Below the pieces are notes generated by a model. It was not told the DNA's origin and did not search any database. It saw nothing but the letters and a program-made list of their open reading frames with translations. The translations under genes and the position numbers were made by a program. From Chloroflexota bacterium (GTDB lineage Bacteria; Chloroflexota; Limnocylindria; QHBO01), in contig JACDHU010000083.1 in the NCBI GenBank assembly GCA_013820865.1, positions 1 to 7,206 on the forward strand: a DNA stretch of 7,206 nucleotides, in the 5' to 3' direction. Below, one piece after another: positions 1 through 4,968 of the stretch (position 1 is its first letter; every line of letters begins with the position of its first letter).

Positions 1-158
1 ATAGGCACGTCGTGTCGCTTCGAGATGGCCGTCAGGGTGTCGCCGGATCGTACGGTCACGATGGGATCGGCGGCCAGTGCGACGGTCGCGAGGACGGGTA
101 CAGCGACCACCGTGGCTGCCAGAGCGGATAGGGTGGCGAACAACCTGGGGCGCTGCAA
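1..158 (-). CDS. Secreted LysM-domain protein, N-terminal part (runs off left edge)
   Basis: Reading leftward from a TTG at 158-156 gives 52 complete codons with no stop before the window edge. Residues 2-5 are basic (QRPR). A hydrophobic Ala/Val/Leu stretch follows at about 6-28 and ends in VALA-AD, a good signal peptidase I site after residue 29 or 30. Residues 34-52 read VTVRSGDTLTAISKRHDVP, a clear start of a LysM peptidoglycan-binding domain. The protein is therefore probably exported and binds cell-wall glycan. The missing C-terminal part could be more LysM repeats or a catalytic domain such as an M23 endopeptidase or NlpC/P60 hydrolase, but nothing in the window decides this. TTG is chosen because GGAGG lies 8 bases upstream and because the frame gives both signal peptide and LysM. 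The ATG at 166-164 is in another frame and abuts the GGAGG. The gene diverges from rpsB. Confidence 0.85.
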   Translation of the reverse strand, partial: MQRPRLFATLSALAATVVAVPVLATVALAADPIVTVRSGDTLTAISKRHDVP

Positions 159-166
159 GGATTCAT

Positions 167-171
167 CCTCC
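167..171 (-). promoter_or_regulatory. Shine-Dalgarno site deciding the TTG start of the LysM gene
   Basis: GGAGG on the minus strand is followed by 8 bases and then TTG. This spacing is near ideal and supports the non-ATG start. The nearer ATG directly touches the GGAGG and opens a frame with neither signal peptide nor LysM motif. Confidence 0.75.
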
Positions 172-202
172 GGTTTGGATAGCGGTGTGTCTCAGGCGGC
201 CG

Positions 203-230
203 ATGCTAGGAGCCACGAGAGGGTGGTCAA
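203..230 (-). promoter_or_regulatory. Predicted sigma-70-type promoter for the leftward LysM gene
   Basis: On the minus strand TTGACC (230-225) is separated by 16 bases from TAGCAT (208-203). These match the -35 consensus at five of six positions and the -10 consensus at four of six. Transcription would start near 196 and leave a leader of roughly 38 bases before the TTG, too short for a riboswitch. The assignment rests on consensus matching only. Confidence 0.55.
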
Positions 231-231
231 A

Positions 232-266
232 GGTACGAGAGGGTACCAGCGGGGTACTTCCGTACC
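232..266. repeat. Cluster of four GTAC words between the divergent promoters
   Basis: GGTAC occurs in direct orientation at 232-236, 242-246 and 253-257, at steps of 10 and 11 bases, so on roughly one face of the helix. A fourth, inverted copy (GTACC) lies at 262-266. The third and fourth copies form a 5-bp inverted repeat around TTCC, and the second is part of the palindrome GGTACC (242-247). The cluster starts next to the -35 of the leftward promoter and lies upstream of the rpsB promoter, where an operator or activator site would sit. No regulator is identified, so function is inference. Confidence 0.4.
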
Positions 267-313
267 GTCTGGTGTGGTTGGCGGCCCTGGTTTCGGGGAA
301 CGCACGGGAGGTC

Positions 314-322
314 TGCTACAAT
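314..322 (+). promoter_or_regulatory. Predicted extended -10 promoter for the rpsB operon
   Basis: TGC followed directly by TACAAT (317-322) fits an extended -10 element, with five of six bases matching the -10 consensus. There is no good -35: the bases 16 to 18 positions upstream, around 293-300, are G-rich, which is compatible with an extended -10 promoter. The next bases, CGAGCG at 323-328, make a GC-rich discriminator, a feature known from promoters of translation genes under stringent control. Transcription should start near 329-330. No experimental support is available. Confidence 0.5.
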
Positions 323-328
323 CGAGCG

Positions 329-459
329 TGCTCGTGCAATCGCGCGAGCGAACCCATCACACACGCTCGGTGGATCCTGTTGGTCGTCGGTGCCCTCGCT
401 CAGTCGCGAGTGGTCGACCCGGAGCCGATACCGGGCGGAGGAACAACCGGAGGTTAACT
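329..459 (+). promoter_or_regulatory. Structured 5' leader of rpsB, possible autoregulatory RNA
   Basis: From the predicted start near 329 the untranslated leader is about 130 bases long. Visible stems are 329-337 with 342-350 (9 pairs, two of them U-G, loop AATC), CTCGC 395-399 with GCGAG 406-410 (6-base loop), and CCCGG 418-422 with CCGGG 431-435 (8-base loop). CGAGCG at 345-350 can instead pair with CGCTCG at 364-369, so the first hairpin has a competitor. S2 is known to repress its own rpsB-tsf mRNA through the leader in enterobacteria. A similar role here is inference, because no sequence match to that leader is visible. Confidence 0.4.
436..453 (+). promoter_or_regulatory. Doubled Shine-Dalgarno site before rpsB
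   Basis: CGGAGG occurs twice, at 436-441 and 448-453, starting 12 bases apart. The second copy ends 6 bases before the TTG at 460 and is the likely working site. The first is too far (18 bases) for normal initiation and might act as a standby or decoy site. The second can fold into a small hairpin, AACC 445-448 with GGTT 452-455 around GGA. This site decides for the TTG over the in-frame ATG at 475, which would be 21 bases away. Confidence 0.65.
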
Positions 460-1410
460 TTGGCTGCCACCAGCATGAAGCAGCTGCTCGAGGCGGGCGT
501 CCACTTTGGGCATCAGACCCGCCGCTGGAATCCGAAGATGCGCGAGTACATCTTTGCCGAGCGCAACGGAATTCACATCATCGACCTCGCGCAGACGGTC
601 TCGCTCCTGGACCAGGCCCTTGATTTCGTGCGCGAGACGGTTCGACGCGGCGACAGTGTCCTGTTCGTCGGCACCAAGAAGCAGGCCCAGGAGGCGCTTG
701 CCGAGGCTGCACAGCGATCGGGCCAGCACTACGTCAACACCCGCTGGCTCGGCGGTATGCTCACGAACTTCACCACGATCAAGCGACGCATTCAGCGCCT
801 CGAGGCCCTCGAGGCTCGACGGGACTCCGGTGAGTTCGAACGGCTCACGAAGAAGGAGGCCTCGAAGCTTGGCGAGGAGATCAAGAAGCTCGACGCCGTC
901 CTGGGTGGGATTCGCAAGATGCGTCGTCTGCCCGGGGCCATTTTCATCGTCGACCCGCACCGTGAGCTGATCGCGGTCGCCGAGGCGCGTCGCCTCGAGA
1001 TTCCTATCGTGGCCATGACCGACACCAACTGCGACCCGGATCAGATCGATTGGGTGATCCCGGCGAATGACGATGCCATCCGATCGGTCAAGCTCATCTG
1101 CGGCATGGTGGCCGATGCGGCCAGCGTGGCGCAGCAGGAACGCCAGGCGAAGCTCGACGAGGAGTTCGAGCAGGCTGAGGCTCTGCCGCCGGTGGATGAG
1201 ACGGCCCTCACGTCGGAGGCCGACTACAGCGCGGCGCTGGCAACCGGCGAAGCGCTGGTCTTCGAGCCAGAGCCGGAAGATGACGAGGATGAGGAGCGCA
1301 AGGCACGAGCCCGTCGCGCACTGCACCTCGAGGAAGGTGAGCCGCCCCATGATCCTGATCGGGAGCATGAGCGGAACATCGCTGAACACGCCAAGGAGCC
1401 GCGCCCGTAG
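460..1410 (+). CDS. rpsB: 30S ribosomal protein S2 (uS2) with long acidic C-terminal tail
   Basis: This is the small-subunit protein S2, which binds the 16S rRNA head/body region together with S1-type proteins late in 30S assembly. The 316-residue product carries the family hallmarks in order: LLEAGVHFGHQTRRWNPKM (9-27), FVGTKKQAQEA (69-79), YVNTRWLGGMLTNFTTIKRR (91-110), a helical hairpin at about 115-150, and PGAIFIVDPHRE (158-169) followed by IPIVAMTDTNCDPDQIDWVI (181-200) and PANDDAIRSVKLI (201-213). TTG at 460 is chosen for its GGAGG 6 bases upstream and because the product then begins MAATSMKQLL, just ahead of the conserved core. The core ends near residue 225. The remaining roughly 90 residues are an unusual extension with an acidic patch at 268-279 (nine of twelve Asp/Glu) and then a charged Arg/Glu/His-rich end. 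Most S2 proteins have about 230-260 residues. It is first in the operon, 17 bases before tsf. Confidence 0.97.
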   Translation: MAATSMKQLLEAGVHFGHQTRRWNPKMREYIFAERNGIHIIDLAQTVSLLDQALDFVRETVRRGDSVLFVGTKKQAQEALAEAAQRSGQHYVNTRWLGGMLTNFTTIKRRIQRLEALEARRDSGEFERLTKKEASKLGEEIKKLDAVLGGIRKMRRLPGAIFIVDPHRELIAVAEARRLEIPIVAMTDTNCDPDQIDWVIPANDDAIRSVKLICGMVADAASVAQQERQAKLDEEFEQAEALPPVDETALTSEADYSAALATGEALVFEPEPEDDEDEERKARARRALHLEEGEPPHDPDREHERNIAEHAKEPRP

Positions 1411-1424
1411 GAGGCGGCAGGAGG
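1409..1424 (+). promoter_or_regulatory. Doubled Shine-Dalgarno site between rpsB and tsf
   Basis: AGGAGG occurs at 1409-1414, overlapping the rpsB stop codon, and at 1419-1424. The second ends only 3 bases before the tsf ATG at 1428, which is short, and the first ends 13 bases before it, which is long. Either or both may serve. The in-frame ATG at 1443 would be 18 bases from the nearer site, so 1428 is preferred. Confidence 0.6.
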
Positions 1425-1427
1425 ATT

Positions 1428-2060
1428 ATGACAACCACGCCGATGATCAAGCCCGAGGACGTCAAGCGGCTGCGTGAGCAGACCGGAGCTGGAATCATGG
1501 ACTGCAAGCACGCCCTGGAGAACGCCGGTGGCGATTTCGACGCGGCTGTCGCCTGGCTGCGTGAGAAGGGCCTGTCGACGGCCGCCAAGAAGGCCGGTCG
1601 AGCGGCGCGCGAGGGCATCATCCAGAGCTATATCCACCATGGATCCCGCCTGGGTGTTCTCCTCGAGCTCAACTGCGAGACGGATTTCGTCGCTCGAACT
1701 GATGATTTCCAGCAGCTCGCGCGCGACATCGCCATGCAGGTCGCGGGCATGGCGCCGCAATTCGTGTCGCGTGACGACGTGCCGGCCGAAGTCCTCGAGG
1801 AGCAGAAGCGGCTCTTCGCGATTGACGCCGAGCGCGACGGACGGCCGGCCGACAAGGTTCCGATGATCGTGGAGGGGAAGCTCAACAAGTGGGCCGAGTC
1901 GGTCTGCCTGCTGGAGCAGCCGTACCGCGACACGGACAAGAAGATCGCCGACCTCATCACCGAGAAGATCGCCCTGCTCGGTGAGAACATCCGAGTGGCT
2001 CGCTTCGTTCGCATGGGCGTCGGCGAGACCGCTGAAACTGACGCCGAGGAGGCTGCCTGA
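1428..2060 (+). CDS. tsf: Elongation factor Ts (short form)
   Basis: EF-Ts is the cytoplasmic nucleotide exchange factor that frees EF-Tu from GDP. The 210-residue product starts with the UBA-like N-terminal domain (about 8-46; VKRLREQTGAGIMDCKHAL at 12-30), followed by a linker rich in Lys/Ala/Arg. The core holds the signature LNCETDFVAR (81-90), whose TDFV at 85-88 contacts EF-Tu. Residues 149-166 (GKLNKWAESVCLLEQPYR up to 167) and 188-200 (IRVARFVRMGVGE) match the conserved end of the family. It is about 70 residues shorter than the E. coli protein, as in other short EF-Ts proteins (Thermus, cyanobacteria), which lack part of the dimerisation region. It follows rpsB, the classic pairing, and ends 3 bases before pyrH. 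The length is normal for the short type, so I see no truncation. Confidence 0.97.
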   Translation: MTTTPMIKPEDVKRLREQTGAGIMDCKHALENAGGDFDAAVAWLREKGLSTAAKKAGRAAREGIIQSYIHHGSRLGVLLELNCETDFVARTDDFQQLARDIAMQVAGMAPQFVSRDDVPAEVLEEQKRLFAIDAERDGRPADKVPMIVEGKLNKWAESVCLLEQPYRDTDKKIADLITEKIALLGENIRVARFVRMGVGETAETDAEEAA

Positions 2061-2063
2061 CTG

Positions 2064-2813
2064 ATGTCCGATGCGGCCTCCCGGCCCGCCACGACGACGC
2101 CCCGCCGGGTGCTGCTCAAGCTTTCCGGCGAGGCGTTGATGGGCGGTCACGAGTACGGCATCGACCCGTCGGTTGCGCGCGAGATCGCGGGGCAGATTGC
2201 CGGGGCGGCGTCCGAGGGCATTCAGATTGCCGTCGTGGTCGGCGGTGGCAACATTTTCCGGGGGCTGGCGGCCAGCGCTGAGGGAATGGATCGGTCGACG
2301 GCCGACTACATGGGCATGCTCGCGACGGCCATGAACGGGCTCGCGATGCAGGACGCCCTCGAGCAGGCCGATTGCCCCACCCGAGTCATGAGCGCCATCG
2401 CCATGAACGAGATCGCGGAGCCGTACATACGGCGTCGTGCGGTACGCCACCTCGAGAGGGGTCGGGTGGTCGTGATGGTGGCGGGTACCGGCAACCCGTA
2501 TTTCACGACCGACACCGCCGCTACGCTACGCGCGGTGGAGATCCATGCGAAGGTCATCCTGAAGGCGACGCGCGTGGACGGGGTGTACGATGCGGATCCG
2601 GAGAAGCACCCGGAAGCCCGGCGGTTCAGCCAGATCGGCTACACGGATCTGCTCAGCAAGCGACTGGAAGCGCTGGACGCCACCGCAGTCAGCCTGGCCA
2701 TGGACAACGAGATGCCAATCGTCGTGTTTGACATGACCGTCGCCGGCAACATTGCCCGCGCGGTCCGCGGCGAGCGCATCGGCACCTTGATCTCAGGAGA
2801 GGAAACCCGATGA
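2064..2813 (+). CDS. pyrH: UMP kinase (uridylate kinase)
   Basis: PyrH phosphorylates UMP to UDP with ATP, the step after de novo UMP synthesis. It belongs to the amino acid kinase fold, is normally hexameric, and is usually controlled by GTP and UTP. The 249-residue product shows KLSGEAL (19-25) for phosphate binding, the glycine loop VVGGGNIFRG (58-67), DYMGMLATAMNGLAMQDAL (81-99) of the UMP/allosteric region, and GTGNPYFTTDTAATLRA (141-157), the signature that separates bacterial UMP kinases from related kinases. Further on come KATRVDGVYDADP (167-179) and VFDMTVAGNI (221-230), both typical. ATG 2064 has AGGAGG at 2047-2052 (11 bases upstream). The first 14 residues before the core strand are variable and hydrophilic. 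The gene lies between tsf and frr, its usual place, and its stop overlaps the frr start by 4 bases (ATGA). Confidence 0.97.
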   Translation: MSDAASRPATTTPRRVLLKLSGEALMGGHEYGIDPSVAREIAGQIAGAASEGIQIAVVVGGGNIFRGLAASAEGMDRSTADYMGMLATAMNGLAMQDALEQADCPTRVMSAIAMNEIAEPYIRRRAVRHLERGRVVVMVAGTGNPYFTTDTAATLRAVEIHAKVILKATRVDGVYDADPEKHPEARRFSQIGYTDLLSKRLEALDATAVSLAMDNEMPIVVFDMTVAGNIARAVRGERIGTLISGEETR

Positions 2814-3367
2814 CGCACGAAGCGCTGATTGCCATTGAACCAAAGATGCAGCGCGCAATGGAGGCGATGGAGCGCGACTTCGCGGGCATCCGGACGGGCC
2901 GAGCATCGACTGCGCTGGTGGAACGCATCACGGTCGACTATTACGGCACGCAGACGCCCCTCAACCAGGTGGCCGGGATCAGCACGCCTGATGCGCACCT
3001 CATCGTCATCCAGCCGTGGGACCGATCGGTCCTGTCGGCGATCGAGAAGGCGATCACCAAGAGCGATATCGGCATCATGCCGAACGTCGACGGCACCGTT
3101 GTTCGCCTCAATGTGCCGCCACTGACCGAGGAGCGCCGGCGCGACATGGTGAAGCAGGTGCGGCGCCGAACCGAGCAGGCGAGGGTCGAGGTCCGCAATC
3201 ATCGGCGCGACGCTGCGGACCAGCTCAAGAAAGAGCTGCGCGACGGGGGGCTCGGCGAGGACGAGGAGCATCGCGAGCTCGAGAGCCTTCAGAAGCTGAC
3301 CGATCACCACATCGAGGCGATCGACGCGCGTGCCGATCGCAAGGAAGCCGAGATCCTGGAGGTCTGA
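2810..3367 (+). CDS. frr: Ribosome recycling factor
   Basis: RRF works with EF-G to split the post-termination ribosome so subunits and mRNA can be reused. The product has 185 residues, exactly the usual length. It shows the family pattern: long helix MQRAMEAMERDFAGIRTGRA (13-32), the beta-rich domain II (YYGTQTPLNQVAGIS at 44-58, LIVIQPWDRS at 64-73, IGIMPNVDGTVVRLNVPPLT at 87-106), then the two long charged helices of domain I, with VRNHRRDA (128-135). The Arg at 132 matches the functionally important Arg of E. coli RRF. The C-terminal helix ends RKEAEILEV. The start overlaps the pyrH stop (ATGA) and has AGGAGAGG at 2795-2802, 7 bases upstream, so it can be translated both by coupling and independently. 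uppS follows after 3 bases. Confidence 0.97.
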   Translation: MTHEALIAIEPKMQRAMEAMERDFAGIRTGRASTALVERITVDYYGTQTPLNQVAGISTPDAHLIVIQPWDRSVLSAIEKAITKSDIGIMPNVDGTVVRLNVPPLTEERRRDMVKQVRRRTEQARVEVRNHRRDAADQLKKELRDGGLGEDEEHRELESLQKLTDHHIEAIDARADRKEAEILEV

Positions 3368-3370
3368 CCG

Positions 3371-4063
3371 GTGCCGGACGAGGTCCGACCCCGGCACGTC
3401 GCCATCATCGCCGACGGCAACCGTCGTTGGGCACGAGCGCGTGGCCTCCCCGTCCTGGCCGGGCACGTCCAGGGCATCGAGGCCATTCGCCCGATCGTGC
3501 GTCGCGCGCGAGATCTCGGCATCGAGACGCTCAGCGTGTATACCTTCAGCACGGAGAATTGGGCACGTCCCCCCGACGAGGTGGCCGGACTGTTCGGACT
3601 TATCGACGGCGCGGTGCGCCAGTACACCGACGAGCTCATCGGCGAGGGCGTGCGGGTCAAGGTCATCGGCCGTTTGCACGAAGCTCCCGCGGACGTGCAA
3701 CGCTCGATCCGTGGGGCCGAGGAGCGCACGCGCGAGGGCGCGCGGATCACGCTCAACATCTGCTTCAACTATTCGGGCAGAGCCGAAATTGTGGACGCGG
3801 CGCGCGCACTCGTTGCCGCGCGCGTCGACCCGACCGCGATCGACGAGGCGCATTTCGCCGAGCACCTCTACACCGCCGGACAACCTGACGTGGATCTGCT
3901 CATCCGCACGGGCGGTGATCAGCGCACGAGCAATTTCCTGCTGTGGCAGGCGGCCTATGCCGAGCTCGTGTTCTGCGAGAAGTTCTGGCCGGACTTCGAT
4001 ACGGCTGACTTCGATGCGGCAGTCACGCACTTCGAGCGCCGCGAGCGCCGATTCGGCAGCTGA
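3371..4063 (+). CDS. uppS: Isoprenyl (undecaprenyl-type) diphosphate synthase, cis type
   Basis: This cis-prenyltransferase adds isopentenyl diphosphate units to farnesyl diphosphate to make the long lipid carrier used for peptidoglycan and other wall polymers. The 230-residue product has HVAIIADGNRRWA (9-21) with the catalytic Asp at 15, FSTENW (59-64), LNICFNYSGRAEI (128-140), and RTGGDQRTSNFLLWQ (179-193) followed by YAEL with Glu 198. Arg 179, Arg 185 and Glu 198 correspond to the diphosphate and magnesium-binding residues of E. coli UppS. The end FERRERRFG is also typical. It starts with GTG, supported by GGAGG at 3358-3362 (8 bases upstream). No later start keeps the catalytic block. 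Chain length cannot be read from sequence, so decaprenyl or another product is possible. Its placement between frr and cdsA is common in Firmicutes-like and Chloroflexota gene orders. Confidence 0.95.
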   Translation: MPDEVRPRHVAIIADGNRRWARARGLPVLAGHVQGIEAIRPIVRRARDLGIETLSVYTFSTENWARPPDEVAGLFGLIDGAVRQYTDELIGEGVRVKVIGRLHEAPADVQRSIRGAEERTREGARITLNICFNYSGRAEIVDAARALVAARVDPTAIDEAHFAEHLYTAGQPDVDLLIRTGGDQRTSNFLLWQAAYAELVFCEKFWPDFDTADFDAAVTHFERRERRFGS

Positions 4064-4068
4064 TCGCC

Positions 4069-4968
4069 ATGTTCCGCACGCGGATACTGACCGCCGCCGT
4101 CCTGGGCCCGCTCATCATTGCCATCGTGCTGCTCGGAGAGCCGTGGCTCTCGCTGCTCATCGGCGCGGCCGCATTCCTCGCGCTGGTCGAGCTCGTCGCA
4201 CTGCTCGACGCCGCCGGATACGAACCGCCGCAGGTGCTCACCATCGGGGTGGGCATGCTGCTGACCGCCGCCGGGCTCGTCACGGCCAACGACGAGAGCG
4301 TCGGCGGGCTGTTGACGACCCTGCTCGTGGCGCTCGACCCGCCAGGCCTGGTTGCAGCCACCATGGTCGCGGGAATGCTGCTGCTCGCTCTGGCAGCCTT
4401 CACCCGGACCGATCCGCGTAGCGGTTTCGTCACGTGGGCCATGAGCTCGTTCGGCGTTGCGTACGTCGGGCTGCTCCTGCCGTCGATCGTGCTCGTCGCG
4501 CATCTTGCTCCGCCGGGAGGCTCATGGATGTCGCCGGTGGGACTGGTCGGGATGGAGTCCGGAGTCGCATGGACGCTCACCCTCGTCCTCGTCGTGTGGG
4601 GGTACGACACCGGTGCCTACCTGACCGGGCGGCTTCTCGGACGTCATCGGCTCGTCGATTACATCAGCCCGTCGAAGACGGTCGAAGGATTGGCCGGCGG
4701 CTTGGTCATGGCGACGATCGGGGCCGGCATCGGTGCGGCGCTGATCGGGCTCGAGGCGTGGCATCCGCTCGTCATCGGCCCCCTCGTCGGTCTCGCAGCG
4801 CAGGCCGGCGACCTCGCCGAGTCGATGCTCAAGCGCGCCGCCGGTCGAAAGGAGTCCGGATTCCTCGTTCCGGGCCACGGTGGCGTTCTCGATCGAATCG
4901 ACTCGTTCCTCTTCGCCGCGCCGGTCCTGGCCGGCTTCGCCCTGCTGGTGGCGGGACGCGTGGCATGA
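4069..4968 (+). CDS. cdsA: Phosphatidate cytidylyltransferase (CDP-diacylglycerol synthase)
   Basis: CdsA is an integral membrane enzyme joining CTP and phosphatidic acid to make CDP-diacylglycerol, the precursor of most bacterial phospholipids. The 299-residue product has about eight or nine hydrophobic segments (roughly 8-23, 28-47, 57-74, 97-112, 126-146, 168-178, 210-228, 233-246 and 281-297). It carries WGYDTGAYLTGRLLG (177-191), YISPSKTVEG (198-207), AGDLAESMLKR (246-256) and PGHGGVLDRIDS (268-279), all cytidylyltransferase landmarks. The family signature at 252-278 departs from the published pattern at two places: Glu 262 where Asp is expected and Val 267 where Leu, Ile or Phe is expected. 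The metal-binding acidic residues in GDL and DRID are kept, so the enzyme is probably active. It starts 5 bases after uppS with no clear Shine-Dalgarno site and overlaps dxr by 4 bases. Confidence 0.95.
   Translation: MFRTRILTAAVLGPLIIAIVLLGEPWLSLLIGAAAFLALVELVALLDAAGYEPPQVLTIGVGMLLTAAGLVTANDESVGGLLTTLLVALDPPGLVAATMVAGMLLLALAAFTRTDPRSGFVTWAMSSFGVAYVGLLLPSIVLVAHLAPPGGSWMSPVGLVGMESGVAWTLTLVLVVWGYDTGAYLTGRLLGRHRLVDYISPSKTVEGLAGGLVMATIGAGIGAALIGLEAWHPLVIGPLVGLAAQAGDLAESMLKRAAGRKESGFLVPGHGGVLDRIDSFLFAAPVLAGFALLVAGRVA

Noticed and set aside
215..275. T-box-like wording (AGGGTGG, GGTACC, GCGG) upstream of rpsB
   Set aside because: The conserved T-box antiterminator order is not present, there is no terminator hairpin, and most of the region is upstream of the best rpsB promoter.
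159..300. A c-di-AMP (ydaO-type) riboswitch before the LysM gene, as often found before wall hydrolases
   Set aside because: The predicted leader is only about 38 bases, and I could not find the conserved ydaO sequence blocks on the minus strand.
321..371. A 10-pair inverted repeat (321-330 with 362-371) as a leader stem
   Set aside because: Its 5' arm overlaps the -10 element and discriminator, so most of it would not be in the transcript from the predicted start. It would count only if transcription began further upstream.
25..459. A 145-codon in-frame extension of the rpsB frame back to an ATG at 25
   Set aside because: The added residues resemble no S2 protein, the stretch crosses the divergent LysM gene and both promoters, and no Shine-Dalgarno site fits the ATG at 25. 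It is a chance open frame in GC-rich DNA.
1224..2450. Long minus-strand open frame of 408 codons opposite rpsB, tsf and pyrH
   Set aside because: It is antisense to three conserved genes and resembles no family I know. GC-rich codon bias commonly leaves the opposite strand free of stops.
2300..3200. Possible internal promoters or terminators inside the operon
   Set aside because: I saw no convincing -35/-10 pair and no hairpin with a T-tract; the genes overlap or nearly touch.
2639..4030. Long minus-strand open frame of 463 codons opposite pyrH, frr and uppS
   Set aside because: It is an antisense shadow of three clearly conserved genes, with no recognisable domain, signal or ribosome site.
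3330..4421. Plus-strand 363-codon frame across uppS and cdsA in a different frame
   Set aside because: The translation is Arg/Ser/Ala-rich and low in complexity, typical of a shifted frame. The uppS and cdsA frames carry all family motifs.
4434..4964. Upstream extension of the dxr frame to 4434
   Set aside because: It overlaps cdsA in another frame, and the NADPH-binding motif of Dxr begins right after the ATG at 4965, as in the family.
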